64,000 bases of DNA. Origin: Lysinibacillus_B sp031181585 (lineage in GTDB: Bacteria; Bacillota; Bacilli; Bacillales_A; Planococcaceae). Below, one piece after another: positions 43,634 through 53,149 of the stretch (position 1 is the first letter of the stretch; every line of letters starts with the position of its first letter). The stretch covers positions 372,001 through 436,000 of the forward strand of contig NZ_CP154840.1 in assembly GCF_047301505.1 (NCBI RefSeq), in the 5' to 3' direction. Under the pieces are notes generated by a model. That model did no database searches, was not told the origin of the DNA, and worked only from the letters and a program-made list of their open reading frames with translations. The translations under genes were made by a program, and so were the position numbers.

Positions 43634-44266
43634 ATGGCAAATAAAAAAATCCGTGTTGAAACATCGGTCAAAGATGCAAGCTTAATCGAAATCCGCAGAC
43701 AACAGATTGTGCGTGCAGGTGTGAATCTGTTTCGGGAAAAGGGCTTTCATCGTGCAACGACAAGGGAAATCGCCAAAGCTGCAGGGTTTAGTATTGGAAC
43801 ATTATATGAGTATATCCGGACAAAAGAAGATGTCCTTTATTTAGTATGTGACAGTATTTTTAATGAAGTGACGAACCGCCTATCACGCTTTCCGACAAAT
43901 GCTGGTACAATTGAGGCGCTTCAGGAAGCGATCAGCCAATATTTCCTGCTCATCGATGGGATGTTTGATGAATTCACAATTATGTATCAGGAAACAAAAT
44001 CCTTGCCGAAAGAGGCTATGCAGTATGTATTAAGCAAGGAACTTGAAATGGTTGCCATCTTCGAAGAAATTTTAGCAGGATGTGTGAAGTCAGGGGTGCT
44101 GGAGCTTGATGAAAAGGAGCTGTTTCTAGCAGCAAATCATCTTGTTGTACAGGGGCAGTCATGGGCATTCCGTAAATGGGCACTCAAAAATCGCTATACA
44201 ATTGAAGAGTACATTGAATTGCAGACGAATTTATTTTTACATGGCGTTTTGCATTTTAAGAAATAA
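43634..44266 (+). CDS. TetR/AcrR family transcriptional regulator
   Basis: A 210-aa repressor. The N-terminal HTH is VRAGVNLFREKGFHRATTREIAKAAGFSIGTLYEYIRTKEDV in the usual place (residues about 21-62), followed by a helical ligand-binding domain. ATG 43634 lies three bases after the preceding stop, with no Shine-Dalgarno, so it probably depends on translational coupling. FadR/PaaR-type regulators in such clusters bind acyl-CoA. Likely autoregulates the thiolase operon through the palindrome at 39176. Confidence 0.9.
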   Translation: MANKKIRVETSVKDASLIEIRRQQIVRAGVNLFREKGFHRATTREIAKAAGFSIGTLYEYIRTKEDVLYLVCDSIFNEVTNRLSRFPTNAGTIEALQEAISQYFLLIDGMFDEFTIMYQETKSLPKEAMQYVLSKELEMVAIFEEILAGCVKSGVLELDEKELFLAANHLVVQGQSWAFRKWALKNRYTIEEYIELQTNLFLHGVLHFKK

Positions 44267-44271
44267 GTAAG

Positions 44272-44311
44272 GCACCGTTAATTGCATACGCTTCGTGGCA
44301 ATTAACGGTGC
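44272..44311 (+). terminator. Hairpin after tetR, likely terminator or attenuator
   Basis: GCACCGTTAATTGC and GCAATTAACGGTGC form a perfect 14-bp stem with a 12-nt loop. The tail TGTTTAATT is T-poor, so readthrough to icmF is likely. A second hairpin CCCGGT/ACCGGG follows at about 44325. Confidence 0.6.
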
Positions 44312-44377
44312 TGTTTAATTGCTGCCCGGTAAGGGGACCGGGATGGGAGATATTTCATAACAAAGGGGAGTTTCAAT

Positions 44378-47300
44378 ATGACAACAGAAGTAGAGACAAA
44401 AGTCGAGCAGCCAGTTGAAACGAAAGTAGAAGTATACAAACCGACACATCATGTCCGTTTTGTAACAGCATCAAGCTTATTTGATGGGCATGATGTGTCA
44501 GTTAACATTATGCGGCGTATTCTGCAATCGAGCGGAGCAGAAGTTATTCATCTAGGGCATAATCGTTCGGTAGAAGAAGTGGTGAATGCTGCTATTCAGG
44601 AAGATGCACAAGGGATTGCCGTATCAAGCTATCAGGGCGGTCATATGGAATACTTTAAGTACATGTATGACCTGCTGCGTGAAAAAGGGGCACCCCATAT
44701 TAAAATCTATGGCGGCGGGGGTGGGGTAATCCTGCCGCGCGAAATCAAGGAATTACATGAATACGGTATTAATGGCATCTTTTCACCGGAAGATGGCCGG
44801 CGTCTTGGCCTGCAGGGAATGATTAATGAAAAGATGAAAGGGGCAGACTTCTCTACATTAAATGGTGACTATGTGGAAAAATTAGAGAAGCTGACGCCGG
44901 AATCACCAGAAATTTTAGCCAATTTAATTACAGCTGCCGAAACAGGCGGTGAAGGGGTAGCGGAACTGCTGAAAACAGCCCGCGCCAATACGAAAAAACC
45001 ACCTGTTCTCGGTATTACAGGTACAGGCGGTGCAGGGAAATCCTCCTTGACAGATGAACTCATTCGCCGTTTCCTTCAGGAGTTTCCTGATAAACGCGTA
45101 GCAATTATATCGGTCGATCCGACGAAGCAAAAAACGGGCGGTGCGCTGCTTGGAGACCGTATCCGCATGAATGCGATCTTCAATAACAGAGTATACATGC
45201 GCAGTTTAGCGACACGCGGCTCCCGTACTGAGCTATCGGCCTCTATCGGTGATGTGCTGGATGTCGTTAAAGCAGCCGGCTACGATTTAGTGATTGTGGA
45301 GACGAGTGGCATCGGGCAAGGGGATGCAGAGATTACGAAATATACAGATCTTTCAATGTATGTGATGACAAGCGAGTTTGGGGCGCCAACGCAGCTTGAA
45401 AAAATCGATATGATTGACTACGCGGATCTTATTGCAATCAACAAATTTGAACGCAAAGGCTCTGAGGATGCTCTTCGCCAAGTGCAAAAGCAAATGCAGA
45501 GATCCCGCGAAATGTGGGATACGAATTTAGATGACATGCCGGTATACGGTACGATTGCCTCTCAATTCAATGATAAAGGAACAAATTCATTGTTTGCCGC
45601 TATCGTGCGTCTTATCAATGAAAAGTGCGGGTTTAATTGGGAAACATCCTACGAGCAATCTATCAAAACACAAAAACAGGATGTTATCATTCCAAACGAC
45701 CGCCGCTACTATTTACGTGAAATCACAGATGCGGTACGCGGCTATCATAAAAGAGCAGCACAGCAGGTAGAGCTTGCACGCAGACTCTATCAATTAGAAG
45801 GAACGCTAAAACAGCTTCCGGAAGGTGAAGATGCGCTGATCGCCTCGATTAATTCATTAATTGAAGGAGTACGAGGAGAGCTTTCTACAGAATCGAAGAA
45901 AATCCTCGATAATTGGAAAGCATTGAAGGAAGCATATAGCGGCGATGAGTATGTGACGAAGGTGCGCGATAAGGAAATCCGTACGGTGCTTACGACAACC
46001 TCATTATCCGGGACGAAAATCCCTAAAGTAGCGCTTCCGAAATTCGAAGACTACGGAGAAATCCTGCGGTGGGTCTATGCGGAAAATGTACCTGGGTCAT
46101 TCCCTTACACAGCGGGCGTATTTTCATTTAAGCGTGAAGGAGAAGATCCGAAGCGCCAGTTCGCAGGAGAAGGTACACCGGAGCGTACAAACAAACGCTT
46201 CCACTATTTATCAAAGGATGATGATGCAAAACGCCTATCAACGGCGTTTGACTCGGTAACGCTATACGGGGAAGATCCGCATATCCGACCTGATATTTAC
46301 GGTAAGGTAGGAGAATCAGGAGTGAGCATTTGCACACTCGATGATATGAAAAAGCTATATGACGGTTTTGACCTGTGTGCGCCAAGTACATCTGTCTCAA
46401 TGACAATTAACGGTCCGGCCCCAATCATTCTGGCAATGTTTATGAATACTGCGATTGACCAGCAGGTACGCAAACGCGAGGAAGAACTTGGCCGTCCTTT
46501 AACGGTAGAAGAGTTTACGGAGACACGTGAAAAAACGCTTCAAGTTGTGCGCGGTACAGTACAGGCAGATATTTTAAAAGAGGATCAAGGGCAAAATACA
46601 TGTATTTTCTCAACGGAGTTTGCGCTGCGTATGATGGGCGATATTCAACAATATTTCATCGACCATAAAGTACGTAACTATTATTCTGTGTCTATTTCCG
46701 GCTATCATATTGCAGAGGCTGGGGCAAACCCGATTTCGCAGCTGGCCTTCACACTGGCAAACGGCTTTACTTATGTTGAGTACTATTTGAGCCGCGGCAT
46801 GCATATTGATGACTTTGCACCGAATTTATCTTTCTTCTTCTCAAACGGACTCGATCCGGAATATACGGTAATCGGACGTGTGGCACGCCGTATTTGGGCA
46901 ATCGTCATGCGCGATAAATATGGCGCGAATGAACGCTCGCAAAAGCTGAAGTACCATATTCAAACGTCAGGGCGCAGTCTGCATGCGCAGGAAATTGACT
47001 TCAATGATATTCGCACGACGCTGCAAGCTTTAATGGCACTGCACGATAACTGTAACTCCCTTCATACAAATGCGTACGATGAGGCAATTACAACACCGAC
47101 AGAGGAATCCGTAAGACGGGCGATGGCCATTCAGATGATTATTACGAAAGAGCATGGGCTGACGAAAAATGAAAACCCGCTGCAGGGGGCATTTATCATC
47201 GAGGAGCTGACAGATCTTGTAGAGCAGGCAGTGCTCGATGAATTTGACCGCATTAATGACCGCGGTGGTGTGCTGGGGGCTATGGAAACACAGTATCAAC

Positions 47301-47656
47301 GGGGTAAGATCCAAGAGGAATCCATGTATTACGAACATCTAAAACATTCAGGTGAGCTGCCAATCATTGGGGTGAACACATACCTAAACCCGAACCCGCC
47401 ATCTGATGAGGATATTAACTCTATGGAAATCGCGCGCGCTTCCAAGGAAGAAAAAGATGCACAAATCACTAATCTTCAAGCCTTCCAGAAGCGTCACGCA
47501 GAAAAGAATGTTGAAGCGCTTAAACGCTTGAAACAGGCTGCAGTAACAGGCGGCAATATTTTTGCTGAACTGATGGAGACGGTAAAGGTAGCAAGTCTTG
47601 GGCAAATTACGCATGCACTATATGAAGTGGGCGGTCAATATCGACGCAATATGTAA
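44378..47656 (+). CDS. icmF: Fused isobutyryl-CoA mutase IcmF
   Basis: A 1092-aa AdoCbl-dependent mutase that combines three modules. Residues about 20-155 bind cobalamin (LFDGHDVSVNIMRR with the axial His38). About 205-430 are a MeaI-type G-protein chaperone with Walker A GTGGAGKSS. About 560-1080 are the mutase TIM barrel (AGANPISQLAFTLANG, SLHTNAYDEAITTPTEESVR). IcmF interconverts isobutyryl-CoA and n-butyryl-CoA (and pivalyl-CoA/isovaleryl-CoA weakly), linking valine/branched acids to beta-oxidation. AAAGGGGAG precedes ATG 44378. It fits with the preceding dehydrogenases and needs cofactor from the B12 operon. Methylmalonyl-CoA mutase annotation would be a less precise alternative. Confidence 0.95.
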   Translation: MTTEVETKVEQPVETKVEVYKPTHHVRFVTASSLFDGHDVSVNIMRRILQSSGAEVIHLGHNRSVEEVVNAAIQEDAQGIAVSSYQGGHMEYFKYMYDLLREKGAPHIKIYGGGGGVILPREIKELHEYGINGIFSPEDGRRLGLQGMINEKMKGADFSTLNGDYVEKLEKLTPESPEILANLITAAETGGEGVAELLKTARANTKKPPVLGITGTGGAGKSSLTDELIRRFLQEFPDKRVAIISVDPTKQKTGGALLGDRIRMNAIFNNRVYMRSLATRGSRTELSASIGDVLDVVKAAGYDLVIVETSGIGQGDAEITKYTDLSMYVMTSEFGAPTQLEKIDMIDYADLIAINKFERKGSEDALRQVQKQMQRSREMWDTNLDDMPVYGTIASQFNDKGTNSLFAAIVRLINEKCGFNWETSYEQSIKTQKQDVIIPNDRRYYLREITDAVRGYHKRAAQQVELARRLYQLEGTLKQLPEGEDALIASINSLIEGVRGELSTESKKILDNWKALKEAYSGDEYVTKVRDKEIRTVLTTTSLSGTKIPKVALPKFEDYGEILRWVYAENVPGSFPYTAGVFSFKREGEDPKRQFAGEGTPERTNKRFHYLSKDDDAKRLSTAFDSVTLYGEDPHIRPDIYGKVGESGVSICTLDDMKKLYDGFDLCAPSTSVSMTINGPAPIILAMFMNTAIDQQVRKREEELGRPLTVEEFTETREKTLQVVRGTVQADILKEDQGQNTCIFSTEFALRMMGDIQQYFIDHKVRNYYSVSISGYHIAEAGANPISQLAFTLANGFTYVEYYLSRGMHIDDFAPNLSFFFSNGLDPEYTVIGRVARRIWAIVMRDKYGANERSQKLKYHIQTSGRSLHAQEIDFNDIRTTLQALMALHDNCNSLHTNAYDEAITTPTEESVRRAMAIQMIITKEHGLTKNENPLQGAFIIEELTDLVEQAVLDEFDRINDRGGVLGAMETQYQRGKIQEESMYYEHLKHSGELPIIGVNTYLNPNPPSDEDINSMEIARASKEEKDAQITNLQAFQKRHAEKNVEALKRLKQAAVTGGNIFAELMETVKVASLGQITHALYEVGGQYRRNM

Positions 47657-47818
47657 GCAAGAAAAAAGATAGAAACACATCACATATGCTGCTGGATAGG
47701 GGCCGAGAGCTGCCCTATCTAGCCCGCCTCTTACTCGTTATTCCGACATACTTTTTACACGACGAGCCTACCAGAATTTAGTATACTGGATGTAAGGTCA
47801 ACAAGGGAGGTGGCATAA

Positions 47819-47977
47819 GTGATATCACATGTAAAATATATCGTTATATTTTGTTGTCTAACAGCCACCTATTTCCTGTATAATGAACAATTAGCGTCGA
47901 TTCCGCTATTGGTTTTGTCTGCGCTTTTCTTTTATATCGGCCTGAAAGAAATGTCGAAATTAAAAAACAATAAATGA
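47819..47977 (+). CDS. Small membrane protein between icmF and rpoE
   Basis: A 52-aa ORF from GTG 47819, with AAGGGAGG 8 bases upstream. It has two hydrophobic helices (residues 6-20 and 26-41) joined by LYNEQLA, and a basic C-terminus MSKLKNNK, so both ends are probably cytoplasmic. No family recognised. The strong ribosome site and the clean helix-turn-helix membrane pattern support it. Confidence 0.68.
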   Translation: MISHVKYIVIFCCLTATYFLYNEQLASIPLLVLSALFFYIGLKEMSKLKNNK

Positions 47978-48056
47978 AACTAGCATAGTACTATAATGTT
48001 TGTATATAATGGGTATTATGCTTAGGAAATGTAATAAATGAAGGGACGTGCACGAT

Positions 48057-48641
48057 TTGAACTTTCGTGAAATGACAAAAGAACAATTAGCAGAAGAGTC
48101 GTTAATTGATTTAGCATACGCTTTTTTAGAAGAACGTAAATCTGCAATCTCATTTGCCGATCTAGTAAAAGAGCTTCAAAGCTTAAATGGCTTTTCAGAT
48201 GAGGAAATGAAATCTCGCCTTGTTCAATTTTATACAGATATGAATATCGACGGCCGCTTTTTACTAAATCATGAGAATGGATGGGGTCTGCGTGAATGGT
48301 ATAAAGTGGAGACGATTGAAGAAGAAACGGCTCCAACTGTAAAAGCACGCAAGAAAAAATCAAAAGCAGTTATCGATGATGAGGACGAAATCATCGACCT
48401 TGATGAAGATGATATCGTATTTGATGAAGACTTCGATGAATTCTCAGACGATGAAGATGAGGAAGAAATCGAAGAAGATGATGCGCTGGAATTTGTCGAG
48501 GAAGACATTGAGGATTTGGATGCGGAGATCGATGAAGAACTGATTCCTGAAGAGGAAGAAGAGTTCGTTATTGATGACGAGGAAGAAGAAGAAGAAGATC
48601 TTGATGAACTAGAAGACCTTGACGAGGAAGAAGAGAAATAA
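48057..48641 (+). CDS. rpoE: DNA-directed RNA polymerase delta subunit
   Basis: A 194-aa delta subunit (about 20 aa longer than B. subtilis). Residues 1-90 are the HARE-HTH domain (EESLIDLAYAFLEERKSAI, then VQFYTDMNIDGRFLLNHENGWGLREWY). The C-terminal half is disordered and almost all Asp/Glu, preceded by a basic KARKKKSK patch. It speeds RNA polymerase recycling and helps specificity. TTG 48057 is chosen because AAGGGA lies nine bases upstream; GTG 48048 would be too close. Ends in a terminator. Confidence 0.95.
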   Translation: MNFREMTKEQLAEESLIDLAYAFLEERKSAISFADLVKELQSLNGFSDEEMKSRLVQFYTDMNIDGRFLLNHENGWGLREWYKVETIEEETAPTVKARKKKSKAVIDDEDEIIDLDEDDIVFDEDFDEFSDDEDEEEIEEDDALEFVEEDIEDLDAEIDEELIPEEEEEFVIDDEEEEEEDLDELEDLDEEEEK

Positions 48642-48648
48642 TACTGGG

Positions 48649-48684
48649 AGTATGGGTGATGATGTTTTGCCCATACTTTTTTTG
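48649..48684 (+). terminator. Terminator of rpoE
   Basis: AGTATGGG and CCCATACT flank a 13-nt loop, with T7 after. Confidence 0.9.
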
Positions 48685-48864
48685 TTAGCAGAAATTTACC
48701 GTTTTATTATGGTGAGAAGCATATACGCGGTATGACTCTAAGGTGTAAGTGATCAGAAAGCATCCTTTTCAAGTAAAAGCAATGTCCACAGCCCTTCCGC
48801 TAAGGGTGTGACTATAGTTAATTAATTGAAACTGTATGCTGTGACAAGCCTTCAAGGTAAAAGT

Positions 48865-48905
48865 GCTTGACTTCTTTTTCACTTCCGTATAATCTTTTAC
48901 TTGGG
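48865..48905 (+). promoter_or_regulatory. pyrG promoter with GGGC start
   Basis: A TTGACT (or CTTGAC) -35 near 48868 and TATAAT at 48888-48893; the start falls on GGGCTCC at 48903. An initial GGGC is what reiterative, CTP-sensitive transcription needs in Bacillus pyrG. The stretch 48685-48864 has no gene. Confidence 0.78.
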
Positions 48906-48976
48906 CTCCTTTAAAAAGGAGATTGACCGTATAAGTTATACGCTCCCTCTGCTAGTATGCAGGCGGGGCGTTTTTT
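48903..48976 (+). promoter_or_regulatory. pyrG CTP-sensitive attenuator
   Basis: The terminator stem is ACGCTCCCTCTGC (48940-48952) with GCAGGCGGGGCGT (48959-48971), followed by T6. The C/U-rich 5' arm (CUCCCUC) would pair with extra G residues added at position +3/+4 when CTP is low, blocking the terminator. The layout matches the B. subtilis pyrG leader. Confidence 0.8.
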
Positions 48977-49153
48977 ATTTTTTATAGCAAAAGTTCGCAA
49001 CGCAGGACAAGTTATTGCTGTTTCTAGCTGCTCTGTACTGAGTTTAAGGTTTGTGAATAGGGAGGGAATCCTTCCTACCCCTATTAAAAAAGGCATGATG
49101 AAGGCGCTTTTCAGTCGGCATATGCCTTTCCAATTTTTAAGGAGGAATTTAGA

Positions 49154-50758
49154 ATGACAAAGTATATTTTCGTAACAGGTGGAGTGGTTTCGTCGCTTGG
49201 GAAAGGAATTGTTGCTGCATCTTTAGGGCGTTTATTAAAAAACCGCGGTCTTGAAGTAACAATTCAAAAGTTTGATCCATACTTAAACATTGACCCAGGT
49301 ACAATGAGTCCATACCAACATGGTGAAGTATTCGTAACAGATGATGGTGCGGAAGCGGACTTAGATTTAGGGCACTATGAGCGTTTCATCGACATCAATC
49401 TAGGGAAACACTCAACAGTTACATCAGGCCGTGTATATCAATCTGTTCTGCAAAAAGAGCGCCGTGGAGATTACAACGGTGGTACTGTTCAAGTAATTCC
49501 TCATATTACAAATGAAATTAAAGATAGAATCCAACGCGCCGGCCGTGAAACAAATGCCGATGTAGTTATTACAGAAGTTGGCGGTACAGTAGGAGATATC
49601 GAGTCGCTGCCATTCTTAGAAGCAATTCGACAAATGAAAACGAACCTGGGCCATGAAAATGTAATGTATGTCCACTGTACATTAATCCCTTACATTAAAG
49701 CAGCAGGGGAAATGAAAACAAAACCGACACAGCACTCTGTGAAGGAACTGCGTTCATTAGGGATCCAGCCGAATATTATCGTTGTACGTACAGAACAGGC
49801 GATTTCACAAGAAATGAAAGATAAATTGGCATTATTCTGTGATGTACAGCCTCATGAGATTATTGAATCCCGTGATGCAGAGCATTTATATGAAGTACCG
49901 CTTAACCTGCACGCTCAGGATTTTGATGATATCGTGCTTGAGCACTTCGGTATTAAAGCGCCGGAAGCAGATATGTCTGACTGGAAAGAGCTTGTTGAAA
50001 AGGTGAAAAACCTGAAAAATAAAACACGTATTGCACTTGTAGGGAAATACGTAGAACTGCAGGATGCTTACATTTCTGTAGCAGAGGCACTGAAGCATGC
50101 AGGCTATGCATATGATTCTGATATAGAAATTGACTGGGTAAATGCAGAAAATGTAACAGCAGAAAACGTGGCAGAGCTGCTTGGACAAGCAGACGGTATT
50201 CTAGTGCCTGGTGGCTTTGGAGACCGTGGGGTAGAGGGGAAAATCGAGTCAATCCGCTATGCGCGTGAAAATGATGTACCTTTCCTTGGTATTTGCCTAG
50301 GTATGCAATTAGCGACAGTAGAATTTGCGCGTAACGTATTAGATTTACAAGGTGCACATTCAACAGAGCTGGATAAAGAAACACCATATCCAATCATTGA
50401 TTTCCTACCAGATCAATCAGAAGATATTGATCTTGGCGGTACACTACGTTTAGGCTTATATCCATGTAAATTGAAAGAGGGATCTCGTGCGCGTGAGTGC
50501 TACAACGGAGAAGAGCTTGTGTATGAGCGCCACCGTCACCGCTATGAGTTTAACAATGAATTCCGTGAAGCAATGGAAGCGGCAGGCCTTGTATTCTCAG
50601 GTGTATCACCTGATAACAAGCTTGTGGAAATTATCGAATTGCCTGAGAAGAAATTCTTCGTGGCTGGTCAGTTCCACCCAGAGCTAGTATCTCGTCCACA
50701 ACGTCCACAACCATTATTCCGCGAATTTGTAGGTGCGGCATTTAACAATCAAAAATAA
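49154..50758 (+). CDS. pyrG: CTP synthase
   Basis: A 534-aa enzyme that aminates UTP to CTP with glutamine. The synthase domain has FVTGGVVSSLGKGI (residues 5-18) and FDPYLNIDPGTMSPYQHGEVFVTDDG-type sequence. The class I amidotransferase domain has FLGICLGMQ (catalytic Cys near 380) and GQFHPE (His/Glu). GGAGG precedes ATG 49154. Length is standard. Preceded by a CTP attenuator, so expression rises when CTP is low. Confidence 0.97.
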   Translation: MTKYIFVTGGVVSSLGKGIVAASLGRLLKNRGLEVTIQKFDPYLNIDPGTMSPYQHGEVFVTDDGAEADLDLGHYERFIDINLGKHSTVTSGRVYQSVLQKERRGDYNGGTVQVIPHITNEIKDRIQRAGRETNADVVITEVGGTVGDIESLPFLEAIRQMKTNLGHENVMYVHCTLIPYIKAAGEMKTKPTQHSVKELRSLGIQPNIIVVRTEQAISQEMKDKLALFCDVQPHEIIESRDAEHLYEVPLNLHAQDFDDIVLEHFGIKAPEADMSDWKELVEKVKNLKNKTRIALVGKYVELQDAYISVAEALKHAGYAYDSDIEIDWVNAENVTAENVAELLGQADGILVPGGFGDRGVEGKIESIRYARENDVPFLGICLGMQLATVEFARNVLDLQGAHSTELDKETPYPIIDFLPDQSEDIDLGGTLRLGLYPCKLKEGSRARECYNGEELVYERHRHRYEFNNEFREAMEAAGLVFSGVSPDNKLVEIIELPEKKFFVAGQFHPELVSRPQRPQPLFREFVGAAFNNQK

Positions 50759-50789
50759 TTGTCCATCTGTGATGGAGACAGTAAATGAA

Positions 50790-50826
50790 AAAAGGTAGAG
50801 AAAACATTATGTTTTCTCTACCTTTT
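50790..50826 (+). terminator. Terminator after pyrG
   Basis: AAAAGGTAGAGAAAACAT and its exact complement, with almost no loop, then TTTT. Confidence 0.92.
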
Positions 50827-50870
50827 AGTGTATTTAGCCGGATTTTATCCCTAAATAATTCTAAAATTTT

Positions 50871-50905
50871 AAAAACCCCTGACAGTCCTTAACGGGAGTC
50901 AGAGG
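50871..50905 (-). terminator. Terminator of the citrate transporter operon
   Basis: CCTGAC and GTCAG plus one mismatch and CC/GG; on the minus strand GTCAGGGG is followed by TTTTTAAAATTTT. Confidence 0.72.
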
Positions 50906-51001
50906 TGCGGAGTTTATAAAATTTTAGGCTTCTCAATTGAAAGATTATATACGGATTTTATGATACCTGACCCAAAGTTGATAATATCCCCTCGGCTGAA
51001 T

Positions 51002-52324
51002 CTAGATATGAATGATACCCATTAACGTGGCAATAAATAGTAATACGATACTCAATCCCCACATCCAGAAGAATGAGAACTTCAGGTGCTTGCCCATTTC
51101 TAGCCCAGATAGTCCAAGTGCCAGCCAAACAGCAGGGGCAAGCGGTGATACAAATGTACCGACGATGTTACCGATGATCATCGCATAGGCTGTTGATAGA
51201 GAATCGATATCAAAAGAAAGACCGATTTGCTCAACAACAGGGAATAAGGCGAAATAATAAGCATCTGTACTAAGCAATAAATCAAAGGGTACTCCTAATA
51301 TCCCCACGATAATATGAAGGTAGGAAGACATGAAGGAAGGTAGAATCTGTACTGCATCATTAGCGATTGCAGTCAGCATACCTGTCCCGTTCAAGATACC
51401 TAAAAACAGTCCCGCAGCAATGATAATGGAAGCCATTGTCAAGGCATTAGGAGAGTGTGCACGGATACGCTCCATTTGGGTGTCAGTGGAACGGTAGTTG
51501 ATCGGCAATGCAATGGCGACACCGATTAAAAAGGCGAGCCCTGGCGGTATAATGCCAGATACCAATGTCCCGATTACGAGCACGGCAATGAGCGCATTGA
51601 TCCAGAGTAGCTTTGGTCGTTGCAGGCTCTTGTCCACTTCCGATGAAACAACTCCTGTGGAGGAAGTGTCACCTTCATCTGAAGGAACCAATGTCCCAAA
51701 TTGGCTGACGATACGCTTCTTCTCTCGGATACCAAAGAAAACGGCTAATAGTAGCATAAGGATGATTCCAATGATTTGTAACGGAATCAGCGGATACCAG
51801 AGTTTTGTAACATCCGTTTCTAATACAGACGCCACACGTCCTAATGGTCCGCCCCAAGGTATCATATTGACGATAGCAGCGGATCCGGCAACCAGCAAAA
51901 GTAACAAATAGGGATTCATCTTTAGACGAAGATATAGCGGTAATAATGCCGGGATTGTTAGTAAGAAAGTCGAAGCCCCAGATCCATCAAGCTGAGCTAC
52001 AGCGGCAATCAAAACGGTAATGACAGTTACAACAATAATATTCCCCTTTGAAAGCGCAATCATTTTGTTAATCAGCGGGTCGAACAATCCTACATCTTGC
52101 ATGATGCCGAAGAATATAATTGCAAAAATGAACATGACCGCGACATTGATAACTGAGCTTATGCCGGACTCGAAAAATCCTCCGATGTCTGCCAGGCTGA
52201 ATCCTGCAATCAATGCACCGATAATTGGAGGGACGACCATAGCCACCAAGGGGGACACACGCCCGCTGATCAGAAGAACTACAATTACTAGAATTGTTAA
52301 AAATCCTATTATACTTAAACTCAT
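51002..52324 (-). CDS. CitMHS-type citrate:proton symporter
   Basis: A 440-aa polytopic protein with about 11-12 helices. It has the family segments AVAQLDGSGASTFLLTIPALLPLY and VNMIPWGGPLGR, typical of CitM/CitH (CitMHS family, which import metal-citrate). It is the last gene of a kinase-regulator-transporter cluster. Its Shine-Dalgarno AAAGGGGAGAA (52341-52331) can pair with an upstream arm. ATG 52324 lies 8 bases from GGGGAG. The metal (Mg or Ca) is not readable. In B. subtilis citM follows citST elsewhere, so this module is in a new place. Confidence 0.88.
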   Translation of the reverse strand: MSLSIIGFLTILVIVVLLISGRVSPLVAMVVPPIIGALIAGFSLADIGGFFESGISSVINVAVMFIFAIIFFGIMQDVGLFDPLINKMIALSKGNIIVVTVITVLIAAVAQLDGSGASTFLLTIPALLPLYLRLKMNPYLLLLLVAGSAAIVNMIPWGGPLGRVASVLETDVTKLWYPLIPLQIIGIILMLLLAVFFGIREKKRIVSQFGTLVPSDEGDTSSTGVVSSEVDKSLQRPKLLWINALIAVLVIGTLVSGIIPPGLAFLIGVAIALPINYRSTDTQMERIRAHSPNALTMASIIIAAGLFLGILNGTGMLTAIANDAVQILPSFMSSYLHIIVGILGVPFDLLLSTDAYYFALFPVVEQIGLSFDIDSLSTAYAMIIGNIVGTFVSPLAPAVWLALGLSGLEMGKHLKFSFFWMWGLSIVLLFIATLMGIIHI

Positions 52325-52330
52325 TTCATT

Positions 52331-52396
52331 TTCTCCCCTTTATTTTTGATGTTTTTAGATTTTTCTAAAAGTAACATAATTATGATAAGGGGAGAA
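52331..52396 (-). promoter_or_regulatory. Stem that sequesters the citM-like Shine-Dalgarno
   Basis: On the minus strand TTCTCCCCTTAT (52396-52385) pairs with ATAAAGGGGAGAA (52343-52331), which contains the ribosome site. Ten contiguous pairs, then one bulge and two more. An inner 7-bp hairpin (TTTTAGA/TCTAAAA) fills the loop. This could control translation, for example by temperature or a ligand or by coupling to the upstream gene. Confidence 0.55.
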
Positions 52397-52430
52397 TAAT
52401 ATGGTGATATTTTATATAAAGTTAATAATT

Positions 52431-53138
52431 TTAATTTTGTTCATAAGTTTCACGATATATATATTTCCGTTCTGGACGACCAACTGAGCCATAGATCAGT
52501 TTTGTTTCAAGAAATTGTTCAGCCACTAAATATTCAAGATAGCGCCGGGCAGTAGAGCGGCTTGTCCCAATTTCCTCACTGAGCCTGGAAGCAGTCATCT
52601 CCTCAAAGGTATTTTTCTCAAATAACGATTTCACAGATTGCAGCGTATGAAAATCGATTCCTTTTGCCATAGGCCCATGCTGTCCTTCTTTGAAAATAGG
52701 TAAAAATAATTCATCAACCTCTTTTTGAGAGAGATACTCTTTGGTAAGGAATAGTTTCTCAATGTATTGGTAGCGTTGGATTGATTGGGCGAGCCGCTGA
52801 ACCTCAAAGGGTTTGATAATATAATCATAGACACCTAGATTCATGATATCCTGTATATGCTCCGTTTCTGAGGCTGCAGAAATAACAATGATTTTGATAG
52901 CTGAATAGAGAGAACGAATTTCTTGTATAAGTGAATATCCCTCTACATCGGGAATATATAAATCAAGCAATATAATATCAGGCAAATTAGCTGTCTTTTT
53001 TAATTTCGTCAATGTTTCATTTCCGCCGCGCAGATTTTCCAGCACAATACAGGATCCGATGTCATGTATGTAATCTGCATGTATCTGGGCGACACGGAAA
53101 TCATCTTCCACAATCCATACACCTATTGTTTTTGTCAT
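52431..53138 (-). CDS. CitT/DcuR-type response regulator
   Basis: A 235-aa regulator. The receiver domain has EDD at residues 11-13, phospho-acceptor Asp59 in DIILLDLYIPD, and the Lys in IIKPFEVQRL. The C-terminal HTH is MTASRLSEEIGTSRSTARRYLEYL, the winged HTH of CitT/DpiA/MalR-type regulators. It lies 11 bp after the kinase gene. It presumably activates the citM-like gene in response to extracellular citrate. Confidence 0.92.
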   Translation of the reverse strand: MTKTIGVWIVEDDFRVAQIHADYIHDIGSCIVLENLRGGNETLTKLKKTANLPDIILLDLYIPDVEGYSLIQEIRSLYSAIKIIVISAASETEHIQDIMNLGVYDYIIKPFEVQRLAQSIQRYQYIEKLFLTKEYLSQKEVDELFLPIFKEGQHGPMAKGIDFHTLQSVKSLFEKNTFEEMTASRLSEEIGTSRSTARRYLEYLVAEQFLETKLIYGSVGRPERKYIYRETYEQN

Positions 53139-53149
53139 GATTCTTCCTC

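Noticed and set aside
48001..48056. GTG 48048 as start of rpoE.
   Set aside because: Too close to AAGGGA; TTG 48057 has proper spacing.
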